From an uncultured Porphyromonas sp. (GTDB lineage Bacteria; Bacteroidota; Bacteroidia; Bacteroidales; Porphyromonadaceae), in NCBI GenBank assembly GCA_943912835.1, contig CALTVJ010000010.1, forward strand, positions 1 to 32,294: a DNA stretch of 32,294 bases. Reading direction: 5' to 3'. The number at the start of each line of letters is the position of its first letter. Positions within the stretch are counted from its first letter, which is position 1. Shown one piece after another: positions 13,696-20,617 of the stretch. The position numbers and the translations under genes were made by a program. The notes under the pieces are model-generated. The model searched no databases, was not told where the DNA came from, and worked only from the letters and a program-made list of their open reading frames with translations.

Positions 13696-13915
13696 TACCC
13701 TATAGAAAGGACTAGGGCAAAGCCCCAGCCCTTTTGTTTGTCTAGGTCGCTTACTTTTGGCGTTTGCTGATTGTTATTGCCAGCGTGTAGCGTCCTAGTC
13801 TTATCTTTATTGATAAGCTCATATATATAGGGTATTTCTGAGGGGTTCCCGCCCCTCGGCTGTGCCTAGACTACCCCAGGACTTTGGGGTGAATGTTCCA
13901 GCGTTCGCCCCTTTT
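13696..13915 (+). ncRNA. Structured RNA unit 1 (about 220 nt)
   Basis: The 5' arm TACCCTATA (13696-13704) pairs perfectly with TATAGGGTA (13826-13834). Inside lie an interrupted hairpin around 13706-13734 (GGGC-AAA-GCCC core) and CTTATC-TTTATT-GATAAG near 13799-13816. Directly after the closing stem comes the conserved end: GAGGGG-TTCCCG-CCCCTC (13840-13857), an imperfect CCTAG/CCAGG hairpin (13865-13880), and GGGGTGAATG-TTCCAG-CGTTCGCCCC (13886-13911) followed by TTTT. The last is an intrinsic terminator. No reading frame is shared with units 2 and 3, and only the structured end is alike. Function unknown. Confidence 0.7.
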
Positions 13916-14219
13916 CTTGTCCCTTGCTCGTTGTGCTGCTTCTTCCGATTCTTTCTTCGGTGCTTTGTCGTCTGGTTGTACTTCCTCCCTTGTCCCTTGT
14001 GTCGGGTGGTGGTATTGGGCAAAGCAAGCCCCAAAATGTCAATAAATCAAAGAACGATATAGACCGCCCAAAGGGTGCAAGCCCTCAAAGCGTACGGATT
14101 TGCAAGCGTCCAACGCTAGGACGCAAGACGACCAAGCCCAACCAAACGACAACAAGCCAATAAGCTACGACCAAGCCAGCGTATAAGCGTCTAAGGCTTT
14201 GCGCTCTCTTCGTGCTTTG
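13916..14219. other. Spacer between RNA units 1 and 2
   Basis: No credible gene. It contains a perfect hairpin GCGTCC-AACGCTA-GGACGC at 14106-14124 and the first copy (14067-14080) of the 14-base motif CCCAwwGGGyGCAA. The left half is T-rich like the sequence before unit 1, and the right half is A- and C-rich. Confidence 0.45.
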
Positions 14220-14251
14220 TTTGTGTGTTTGCGTGCTTTGCTCTATCTTTG
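14220..14251 (+). promoter_or_regulatory. Promoter of structured RNA unit 2
   Basis: TTTG at 14220-14223, 20 bases, TATCTTTG at 14244-14251. The start would be near 14258, immediately before the first hairpin of RNA 2 at 14259. Confidence 0.7.
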
Positions 14252-14257
14252 TGCTTG

Positions 14258-14521
14258 TACTCATTGGGGTTGTTTCGTTCTCATGGTTTCCCCAATGGGT
14301 GCAAATGGTTGAGGCTTGAGAGTTCCAAGCCCTCAAGCCTCGCCGCTTTTATCCTTTGCGTCTGCTTAAGGATAACGATAAAATATATTTACCGATACGA
14401 ATTATAAGCTGTATCCTCATGATTATTGGTATTTATATTTTGAGGGGTTCCCGCCCCTCGGCGTTTGCCTGAACTATTTCAGGACTTAGGGGGCGAGCGT
14501 TCCAGCGTTCGCCCCTTTTTT
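14258..14521 (+). ncRNA. Structured RNA unit 2 (about 264 nt)
   Basis: Stems in order: ACTCATTGGGG/CCCCAATGGGT (14259-14269 with 14290-14300), GAGGCTTGAG/CTCAAGCCTC (14311-14320 with 14332-14341, perfect), TTATCCTT/AAGGATAA (14349-14356 with 14368-14375, perfect), then the closing stem AAAATATATTTACC with GGTATTTATATTTT (14380-14393 with 14428-14441, 12 pairs around a two-by-two internal loop) enclosing GATAC/GTATC. The conserved end abuts it: GAGGGG-TTCCCG-CCCCTC (14442-14459), CCTGAA-CTAT-TTCAGG (14468-14483), GGGGCGAGCG-TTCCAG-CGTTCGCCCC (14490-14515), then six T. This is the cleanest copy. Function unknown. Confidence 0.75.
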
Positions 14522-14739
14522 CGTTCGCTTGTCTTTGCTTGTTTCTATCCTTTTAGTAGCTCCACCCATTGGGCGCAAGTGACTCGCCCGTATTTGCGTC
14601 TGTTGCTCCTATTAGGTTGATTAGTATAGAGTATAGCCAACAAGGGGGCAGGCTGTCGCCTTTATATTCGTCTAGTTGCTGTATTGCTTTCTTGTATTCG
14701 TTTGTTCTCATTGTCTTGTATTGTGTTTATTGGTTTGTA

Positions 14740-15024
14740 TTACTTGATTTGTGAGGGGTGGCGGTTATATATCATTGCGTCCCCTTCTGCCATGTTATAA
14801 GCTCTTTCAGAAATAAGGATACTAATATCGTGTGCTATATCGGTGCTATCTTGTAGTATTGTTATAAAATCGTTTAATACTTTTGCCGTGTCTTTGAATA
14901 TGCGCGTTTGTGCCTCGGCTTGTTCTTGGTTGTCTGGGTATCTGCGTTCCCCGGTGTATCTGTTATAATTTTCTGCTTGTTCTTTTAGTGCTGCGATTAG
15001 CTCGTTAAATGCGTTTTTTTCCAT
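14740..15024 (-). CDS. Hypothetical protein on the minus strand, 94 aa
   Basis: The only credible gene in the 2.5-kb RNA-rich region. The helical, charged sequence (MEKNAFNELIAALKEQAENY, then RRYPDNQEQAEAQTRIFKDT) looks like real protein, unlike other frames nearby. It lies between RNA units 2 and 3 and is read against them. A matching promoter on the minus strand, at 15382-15412, would make its leader antisense to the whole of RNA 3. Family not recognised. A regulator or partner of the RNAs is an attractive guess without direct evidence. Confidence 0.6.
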   Translation of the reverse strand: MEKNAFNELIAALKEQAENYNRYTGERRYPDNQEQAEAQTRIFKDTAKVLNDFITILQDSTDIAHDISILISERAYNMAEGDAMIYNRHPSQIK

Positions 15025-15042
15025 GGTCTTGTATTGTTTTAG

Positions 15043-15074
15043 TTTGTTTATATTCGTTTGTTCTGTTATCTTTG
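15043..15074 (+). promoter_or_regulatory. Promoter of structured RNA unit 3
   Basis: TTTG at 15043-15046, 20 bases, TATCTTTG at 15067-15074, with the same TATCTTTGTG extension as units 1 and 2. The start would fall near 15080, at the first hairpin of RNA 3. It lies just upstream of the minus-strand gene start, so the two face away from each other. Confidence 0.7.
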
Positions 15075-15079
15075 TGTCG

Positions 15080-15306
15080 CCTACTCGGTAGGGCGAGCCG
15101 TTCGGCTCGTTCCCTATCTTTCGGCTTTTGTTATCCTCGTCGGAGGATTTCGATACGCAATATAGTAAGGCGATATTTGCGTACCTTGATGAATAATACT
15201 ATTTGCATAAACGTGTAGTATTATTTGAGGGGTGAAAGCCCCTCGGCTGTGCCTGAACTATTTCAGGACTTGGAGGAGTGGACGTTGTAGCGTTCGCTCC
15301 TCTTTT
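15080..15306 (+). ncRNA. Structured RNA unit 3 (about 227 nt)
   Basis: A near-continuous string of stems: a small hairpin around 15078-15094, CGAGCC-GTTC-GGCTCG (15094-15109), ATCCTC-GTCG-GAGGAT (15133-15148), TACGCAA/TTGCGTA (15154-15160 with 15177-15183), and the closing stem AATAATACTA/TAGTATTATT (15192-15201 with 15216-15225, perfect). The conserved end follows: GAGGGG-TGAAAG-CCCCTC (15227-15244), CCTGAA-CTAT-TTCAGG (15252-15267), GAGGAGTGGACG-TTGTAG-CGTTCGCTCCTC (15273-15302), TTTT. The last stem differs from units 1 and 2 on both arms yet still pairs, which supports selection on RNA structure. Confidence 0.75.
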
Positions 15307-15804
15307 CTTTTGTCTTTCTCTCATGTCAATCGTGAACGCTTTCGGCTCGTTTGCCTTGCTTTTTGTTCGTTGTTCACACTGCAAAACTATACACAAAAAT
15401 CAAACTAACAAGCAAAATATTAATACATTAAGCAACATGAGATAAACAGAAAAATGACATTTTGATACATTGAGGGGCTGTAATCCGACATGCAAACGAA
15501 GCAAGAGAAAGGCGTTCAAATTCGGAGTTTTTAACACTTTGAAGAGGGGGGAGGGCATTTTTTATAAACTCGTCCGATGCCCGAAACCTCACTCCCCGCC
15601 CTCGCTCATACGCGAGGTGCAAAAGTCCTGTGGGGGTAAAAAGGGGCGTTGGGTGATGGCTTAAACGTGCGCTTAGATTGCGATTTTTTTGGGGGGGAGA
15701 AATAGTACCACGGACGCACTAAGTAGAAGTGGGGTAAAATCAATGGAAAACAGACGATAATCCCAAGGAATACCCACAGAATCTACTAAAACGCTATACA
15801 ACCT
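15307..15804. other. Noncoding region before the small terminase
   Basis: No credible plus-strand gene in about 500 bases. It holds the minus-strand promoter at 15382-15412, a GGGCAT/ATGCCC inverted repeat near 15551-15580 among G- and C-runs, a G7 run near 15691-15697, and one copy of the late-gene boundary motif at 15705-15723. A plus-strand promoter for the terminase genes is not obvious. This is a possible location of a pac or cos site. Confidence 0.45.
15382..15412 (-). promoter_or_regulatory. Minus-strand promoter facing RNA unit 3
   Basis: On the minus strand, CTTG (15412-15409), exactly 19 bases, then TAGTTTTG (15389-15382). The layout equals that of the promoter at 644-674. The transcript would start near 15375, run antisense through RNA 3 and its promoter, and reach the minus-strand gene at 15024. 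The -33 box is imperfect, hence moderate confidence. Confidence 0.5.
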
Positions 15805-16287
15805 ATGGAAAAGCCTAAGAAACAAAATAAGTCGCCAGCCAAGACCACACGAGCCGTGGCGACAAAGCAGAGCAAAGCCACCAAAACCACGACCACCAAG
15901 CGCAAGAAGGCTGTAAGCAAGAAGACCACCAAGACGGACGAAGTGCAAGCCTATGCCGAGAAGATTACAGCGCACCTTCGGGAGTTGGGGGCTTACAGTC
16001 CTTCATTTGGCTTCTTGATAGACAGCTGCGCTCAGCTCATCTATGCACGCAACAAGGCTTTTGATGTCTTGCGTGGCGAGGACTTGATTCTTAGGGAGGT
16101 CAGTCGTGAGGGCGAATTGCGTTTGAAGAACCACCCCATTTGCTCCATGTATATTGAGCTAAGCAAGGAGCTTCGGCAAGTCTTAGGCGAGCTGACGATG
16201 ACTGCCAAAACTAACAGCGTGGTTGAGGGGGACGAGCTAGACCAGCTCAATATGAAAATCATGAATATGCTTAGCGGAGCCGATTAG
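15805..16287 (+). CDS. terS: Terminase small subunit, P27-like
   Basis: The first 50 residues are a lysine-, threonine- and alanine-rich tail (KKAVSKKTTKTDEVQAYAEK ends it) likely to contact DNA. Residues 50-150 fit P27-family small terminases: a helical N-terminal domain, then LKNHPICSMYIELSKELRQV and a terminal LGELTMTAKT. Small terminases recognise the packaging site and feed DNA to the large subunit. The large terminase follows after three bases. The unusually long basic N-terminus differs from typical P27 proteins. Confidence 0.8.
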   Translation: MEKPKKQNKSPAKTTRAVATKQSKATKTTTTKRKKAVSKKTTKTDEVQAYAEKITAHLRELGAYSPSFGFLIDSCAQLIYARNKAFDVLRGEDLILREVSREGELRLKNHPICSMYIELSKELRQVLGELTMTAKTNSVVEGDELDQLNMKIMNMLSGAD

Positions 16288-16290
16288 ACG

Positions 16291-18033
16291 ATGGATAAGT
16301 TAGAAAAAGACGAATTAAGACGACTCAAAGCCGAAACGACCGAGCGATTATTAGCTTTAGACCTTAGCCCCTATCGGGAGCGACTAGATGCTGTCGATGC
16401 TCGTCTGATGCTCTATTTGGAGCGTGTCCGAACGCACGGCAAGGCGCACAACCTATATGAGCAATTAGCCGTACTGCGTTTCTGCCGTATGCTGGATAAA
16501 TACGACTTGAAGGTCAAGACGGTCAAAGCCTTTATCCTTGTGTACGAGTACCTCAAATTCCCGAGCGATGAGGGGGCGAAGAGTTTCGCCTTGACACCTG
16601 TGCAGGTCTTCCAGTTTACCTCGATATTGGGGTTTTATTATCCTGGCTCTTATCGGCGTGTCGTGACGGAGGCTTTGCTGTTTGTGCCTCGTAAGTTCAG
16701 TAAGACCACGAGTGTAGCGAGTTTAGCAGTCTACGAATTGCTCTATGGCGATGCCAATGCGCAGTGCTTCGTTGCGGCGAATAGTTACGACCAAGCGCAG
16801 ATCTGTTTCAGCATCATCAAGCAGGTCTTGAAGAGTCTTGACCCGAAGCTCAGACGCTTTAAGATCAATCGTGAGCAGGTGTACAATTTGCAGAGTGGGC
16901 GTAGTAGCTTCGCACGCTGTTTGGCAAGTCAGCCCGACAAGCTGGACGGTCTGAATGCTTCGCTTGTGATTGTGGACGAATACGCACAAGCCGACAGCGA
17001 TGCGCTCAAAAACGTGCTGACCTCCTCAATGGGTGTGCGCAGGAATCCCCTCACGATTGTCATCACCACAGCAAGCAACAAGCAGGATACGCCCTTTGTA
17101 CAAGAGTTGGAGAGTTACAAAGCTATTCTGCGAGGCGAATTGGAGAATGATAGTATGTTTGCGCACATCTTCGCTCCCGATGTGGACGATGAGGAAGACA
17201 GCGTTGAGACCTGGTATAAGGTGCAACCACATTTGGGCATCACTTGTCGGGAGAGCTTCTACGAGGACAAATGGGCGAAGGCGCAGATGTCGAGTGGTAA
17301 CTTAGAAGAGTTTCGCACCAAACTGCTCAATCTCTTCGTCAAAGACAGCACGAAAGCATGGCTAGAGCGTGGCACGATTGAGGAGCTATTCTATAAGGAA
17401 GATGCTCGTCGCCTGCATGGGGCTAAGGGGGTCGTTGCCGTAGACCTCTCTGTGAGTGATGACTTCTCGGCTGTAACCTACATGCTCTACACGAAGGGGC
17501 GCATGATTGAGGGGCGAAAAGAGGAGGCACGTTTCCACTCGATTACGGAGTACTTTTTCCCTCGTGGTCAACTAGACAGACACCCCAATCGGGAGCTGTA
17601 CACACGTTGGGCTTCTGAGGGATACCTAATTCTTTTGGAGGGGAATACCATTAGTTACGACCAAATTGTCGAGAGTATACTCAGTAAGCCTTATGATATG
17701 ATGGCTATTGGCTTTGACCCCTATAAGAGTAAAGACTTCGTTCGTCTATTGGAGCATACGCCAGGCATTGGGGCGCATCATCTCTATCCGATTAGCCAGA
17801 CGCACGGCAACTTCACTAGCCCTGTGGAGAGTCTCGAACTCACGGTCTATAACAAGCGCATAAGTTTCGATGCGAACCCCATTACGGCTTATTGCTTTGC
17901 TAATGCTGTCATCTCAAGCGACCACAACGAGAACCGTAAGCCCATCAAAGAGAGCGACACGAATAAGATAGACGGAGCGATAACGAATGTGATGTGTTTT
18001 TGGCTTTATGCTAATCTTAAACGCATCGTCTAA
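16291..18033 (+). CDS. terL: Terminase large subunit
   Basis: At 580 residues it has the usual length for HK97/P27-type large terminases. The ATPase half shows a variant Walker A, VPRKFSKTT (about residues 131-139), Walker B VIVDEYAQ (about 227-234) and the coupling motif ITTASN (about 257). The nuclease half has RNase H-like acidic sites in VAVDLSVSDDFSA (about 381), IGFDPYKS (about 473) and NKIDGAITNV (about 558). It translocates DNA into proheads and cuts concatemers. It is followed by the palindromic repeat array and an accessory gene on the other strand. Confidence 0.92.
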   Translation: MDKLEKDELRRLKAETTERLLALDLSPYRERLDAVDARLMLYLERVRTHGKAHNLYEQLAVLRFCRMLDKYDLKVKTVKAFILVYEYLKFPSDEGAKSFALTPVQVFQFTSILGFYYPGSYRRVVTEALLFVPRKFSKTTSVASLAVYELLYGDANAQCFVAANSYDQAQICFSIIKQVLKSLDPKLRRFKINREQVYNLQSGRSSFARCLASQPDKLDGLNASLVIVDEYAQADSDALKNVLTSSMGVRRNPLTIVITTASNKQDTPFVQELESYKAILRGELENDSMFAHIFAPDVDDEEDSVETWYKVQPHLGITCRESFYEDKWAKAQMSSGNLEEFRTKLLNLFVKDSTKAWLERGTIEELFYKEDARRLHGAKGVVAVDLSVSDDFSAVTYMLYTKGRMIEGRKEEARFHSITEYFFPRGQLDRHPNRELYTRWASEGYLILLEGNTISYDQIVESILSKPYDMMAIGFDPYKSKDFVRLLEHTPGIGAHHLYPISQTHGNFTSPVESLELTVYNKRISFDANPITAYCFANAVISSDHNENRKPIKESDTNKIDGAITNVMCFWLYANLKRIV

Positions 18034-18068
18034 GAAAGCGTTTCGGGACTTCTTATATAAGTTCAATA

Positions 18069-18179
18069 GGACTTTAACTTAAAGTTCCGAAAGGCTTTAA
18101 CTTAAAGCTCCGAGATCATTTAAGTTAAACGATCGGAATCATTTAAGTTAAATGATCGAAACCGTTTAAGTTAAATGAT
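18069..18179. repeat. Palindromic 23-base-period repeat, locus B (five copies)
   Basis: Cores start at 18073, 18096, 18119, 18142 and 18165, exactly 23 bases apart. The first two read TTTAACTTAAA, the reverse complement of TTTAAGTTAAA. The last three match locus A at 9557-9644, including flanks ATCA/TGAT and spacers CGGA and CGAA. The array begins 36 bases after the large terminase stop. Strict spacing over distant loci indicates a protein-binding array. Confidence 0.85.
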
Positions 18180-18207
18180 TTTGAGGTCGTCCTTCGGATA
18201 AAAATAA

Positions 18208-18230
18208 ACCACCCCTTTTCTAGGGGTGGT
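18208..18230 (-). terminator. Terminator of the HIRAN-like accessory gene
   Basis: ACCACCCC-N7-GGGGTGGT, eight perfect pairs. Read on the minus strand it is followed by a T-rich tail (TTATTTTTATCC), so it fits best as the terminator of the minus-strand gene. On the plus strand the tail is poor, so late transcription from the terminase could pass through. Confidence 0.7.
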
Positions 18231-18320
18231 AGCCTTTGGGATTTCTCACCCAAGGGGGGATTTATGTTCACAAAGATATAATACTTTATAGAAATTAAGA
18301 TGATTTATCATTTAATTAGA

Positions 18321-19214
18321 TTAATCTAAATCATAGCCCATTGTGATAATATCGTTTATAAATAAGGATACCTTAGCATCATATTTGCCATTCTCTTTTA
18401 TGTAGATGTAGCCAAATGCTGGAACCTTACCACCTAAACGATTTATTTGTAGCCATACTTGTTTTTGTCTCTTTTTTAAGTATCCTACATGAGATCCTGT
18501 TTTTACAGAGTATATCGCGATCGCATATTTGTCCTCTGGATTGTGTTCTTCTGTTTCTGCATAGCCTTCAAATACTCCCAAGTCATCATCTGACAAAACT
18601 CGATAGAACATACCAACCATATCAAATTCGATATAACCAGGTCTATATGATAAATAAGCAGGAGGTTGATTAACCAAATAAAACTTCTTGGGATGATGTT
18701 GATGTTGTTTTTTTATTCCATTTTTTACCAAATCAACATCTAAGCCAAATTCTTTCAGAGATTCCGAAAGACGGAGTAAATTATTTTGTTCATTTTTAAT
18801 AAAATCATTAGCTCTTTGATGAGCTAAATCTAGTTCTAATCGTTGTTCTGTGGAGAGCTTCTCTTCTTCTTCTTTCATTTTTGATAATTGAAGACGAGCC
18901 TCCCGTAATCTTTCAATACTCTCCACTAAATATTGAATTTTAGTTTCGGTTTCTAGTATTTCTTTTTGTAGTGGACTGCTTATGCTTTGTGCACATTTTG
19001 CAGATTGATCAGATTTATTCCTAGCATCTATTAATAAATGCATCATGTCTAGCGTTTCAAGCTTTATTATAAGGGTTAGTAAAGGATAAATAGCTCCTAA
19101 TAAAGCAATAAATAGATAGACTATTTTCCAATTTAAATCTATTTCAATCCAGCTTTTCGTCAATCCTAAGATTATTAAAGTGAATGACGCAATAATTCCA
19201 ATTCTTCTAAACAT
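18321..19214 (-). CDS. Membrane-anchored coiled-coil protein with HIRAN-like domain
   Basis: From ATG 19214 the protein has 297 residues. Two membrane helices span about residues 6-20 (IGIIASFTLIILGL) and 31-50 (IVYLFIALLGAIYPLLTLII). Both ends are predicted cytoplasmic. A long charged coiled coil covers 75-160. The C-terminal 100 residues match the HIRAN pattern: GVFEGYAETEEHNPEDKYAI, then GSHVGYLKKRQKQVWLQI and GKVPAFGYIYI. HIRAN domains bind DNA, in eukaryotic HLTF the 3' single-stranded end. The gene is AT-rich, reads against the late operon and has its own control sites, so it is an accessory 'moron'. TTG 19235 is an alternative start. Defence or superinfection exclusion is inferred. Confidence 0.75.
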   Translation of the reverse strand: MFRRIGIIASFTLIILGLTKSWIEIDLNWKIVYLFIALLGAIYPLLTLIIKLETLDMMHLLIDARNKSDQSAKCAQSISSPLQKEILETETKIQYLVESIERLREARLQLSKMKEEEEKLSTEQRLELDLAHQRANDFIKNEQNNLLRLSESLKEFGLDVDLVKNGIKKQHQHHPKKFYLVNQPPAYLSYRPGYIEFDMVGMFYRVLSDDDLGVFEGYAETEEHNPEDKYAIAIYSVKTGSHVGYLKKRQKQVWLQINRLGGKVPAFGYIYIKENGKYDAKVSLFINDIITMGYDLD

Positions 19215-19231
19215 AGACGTAATTATTTGTT

Positions 19232-19265
19232 CCAATTCAAATTTAGGATATTTTTATTGAATTGG
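19232..19265 (-). promoter_or_regulatory. Promoter of the HIRAN-like gene inside a palindrome
   Basis: On the minus strand TAAATTTG (19245-19238) is an exact -7 box about 24 bases before ATG 19214. It lies inside a perfect inverted repeat, CCAATTCAA (19232-19240) and TTGAATTGG (19257-19265). A bound repressor would cover the promoter. No clear -33 box is seen, as is common for activated or weak promoters. Confidence 0.5.
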
Positions 19266-19324
19266 CTTTTTTCGTGCAGTAGTACCACCGAAACACTAAG
19301 GTAGGAACAAATCAATAGCATTGT

Positions 19325-20593
19325 ATGAAAGCCTTAGAATGGATTAAACAAAAACTATCGTTTCGGAGTGCTACTCCACAGCCTACATCGGGTGGCGCAA
19401 AGGTCGTCATCTCTGGACTAAATCGTTATAGCGAGAGCATCAATAGCCCAGAGCAGGCGATGCGCCTCGATGCCGTCTATCAGTGCGTAGCGATACTTAG
19501 TGGCACGATTGCGGCTATGCCCCTGCGTCTTTTGCGCAGGCGTGGCGAGGTCTTCGAGTATGACGAAGACAGCACACTCAACTATCTTTTTAGCCGTGAG
19601 GCGAATCCAAGGCAAAGTTTTTTTGTCTTGATGCAGAATGCGATTATCAGTATTCTCTTGCGTGGTAATGCCTACATCTTGCCTCTGCGTGATGGGTCAG
19701 AGATTAAGGCTCTGTATCTGCTTGATGCTCACGCTGTGCAGTATGATATTCGGACGAATACCTATACCGTCTATGACGAAACAAGTGGAGCAAAGCGAAA
19801 GTACGAAGCCAGAGAAATCATCCACCTAAAAAACAAGAGCCTTGACGGGGGCTATTTGGGTGTTAGTACCATTCAATACGCAGGGCGTACGCTTGCCGTC
19901 AGTGCCAATGCCGATGAGCAAACGCTTGATGGCTTCAAACGTGGGAATCGCCTAAAAGGCTTCTTGGCAGGACATGATGTGGCACAGGGTTTCGGCTCGC
20001 TTAGCGATAAAGCCGTAGACGATATTGCCGAGCGTCTTGAAGGCGAAATCGCACAAGACAAAGCTATCATGCGTCTGCCTGGTACGGTAAACTTTATCCC
20101 TCTAAGCATTAGTCCAGCCGATGCCCAGCTCTTAGAGAACCGTAAGTTTGGCTTGTACAGTATCTGTCGCTTCTTTGGCGTTCACCCCGATATGGTCTTC
20201 GTGGAGAGTGGTGCGGGCAATTATAAGGCAAGCGAAAACAGCCAAATTACCTTCCTCAATCAGACCCTACGCCCTCTCTTAGCTCAGATTGAAGCCGAGT
20301 TTAGCTGTAAGCTCATTGATGGTAGCCCAGCCGTACGACTAAGGCGAAAAATCAGCTTTGACCTCATGAGTATGTATGCTTCTGACCTCAAAAGCCGTGC
20401 CGAGTATTACAAGGTAAGTGTGGAGGCAGGCATCATGACCCCCAACGAAATACGACAGCTCGAGAACCGACAACCTATTGAGGGGGGAGATACGACATTC
20501 ATTAGCTGTAACGTTGCCCCCATCACTTCGCCCAAAATAAATGGTACAGACGGCACAGCTCCCGAGCCTTCGGTAGTACCACCGACACACTAA
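19325..20593 (+). CDS. Phage portal protein, HK97 family
   Basis: At 422 residues it has the typical HK97-portal length. Recognisable segments are MRLDAVYQCVAILSGTIAAM near residue 40, the following PLRLLRR strand, RGNAYILPLRDGSEIKALYL near 112 and RFFGVHPDMVFVE near 283. Twelve copies form the ring through which DNA is packaged and to which the tail attaches. It resumes the late operon after the inserted accessory gene. The last bases (encoding VVPPTH and the stop) coincide with a copy of the late boundary motif. Confidence 0.9.
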   Translation: MKALEWIKQKLSFRSATPQPTSGGAKVVISGLNRYSESINSPEQAMRLDAVYQCVAILSGTIAAMPLRLLRRRGEVFEYDEDSTLNYLFSREANPRQSFFVLMQNAIISILLRGNAYILPLRDGSEIKALYLLDAHAVQYDIRTNTYTVYDETSGAKRKYEAREIIHLKNKSLDGGYLGVSTIQYAGRTLAVSANADEQTLDGFKRGNRLKGFLAGHDVAQGFGSLSDKAVDDIAERLEGEIAQDKAIMRLPGTVNFIPLSISPADAQLLENRKFGLYSICRFFGVHPDMVFVESGAGNYKASENSQITFLNQTLRPLLAQIEAEFSCKLIDGSPAVRLRRKISFDLMSMYASDLKSRAEYYKVSVEAGIMTPNEIRQLENRQPIEGGDTTFISCNVAPITSPKINGTDGTAPEPSVVPPTH

Positions 20594-20617
20594 TATGAAC
20601 AACTAAACAAAAACATT

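Larger units (their letters stand above)
14067..14578. repeat. Three copies of a 14-base motif CCCAwwGGGyGCAA
   Basis: CCCAAAGGGTGCAA at 14067-14080, CCCAATGGGTGCAA at 14291-14304 and CCCATTGGGCGCAA at 14565-14578. The first nine bases form a small palindrome. The second copy overlaps the 3' arm of hairpin A of RNA 2. The coordinates here span all three copies. They could be protein-binding sites, for example for packaging proteins. Confidence 0.5.
18034..18320. other. Intergenic region with repeat array and hairpins
   Basis: These 287 bases between the large terminase and the convergent accessory gene hold the five-copy palindrome array (18069-18179), the terminator hairpin at 18208-18230 and a second hairpin, CCTTTGGG-N8-CCCAAGGG, at 18233-18256. 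The stretch 18257-18320 is AT-rich like the accessory gene, suggesting the imported DNA begins about here. Confidence 0.55.

Noticed and set aside
13440..13715. Overlapping plus-strand frames encoding very hydrophobic proteins
   Set aside because: The region is T- and G-rich, so Phe/Leu/Cys-rich frames arise by base composition. Both frames run across the promoter of RNA unit 1 and show no protein family pattern.
13819..14034. Minus-strand frame across RNA unit 1 (and 15199-15396 across unit 3)
   Set aside because: These read the antisense of the structured ends. The hairpins and T-runs make sense only on the plus strand, and the frames show changes that keep RNA pairing and not protein sequence.
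15470..15664. A 64-residue frame before the small terminase
   Set aside because: It crosses G-runs and inverted repeats, lacks a good start context and has no coding character.
18069..18179. The 23-base repeats as a CRISPR array
   Set aside because: Units are 19 bases with four-base gaps, too short for repeat-spacer units, and no cas genes are present.
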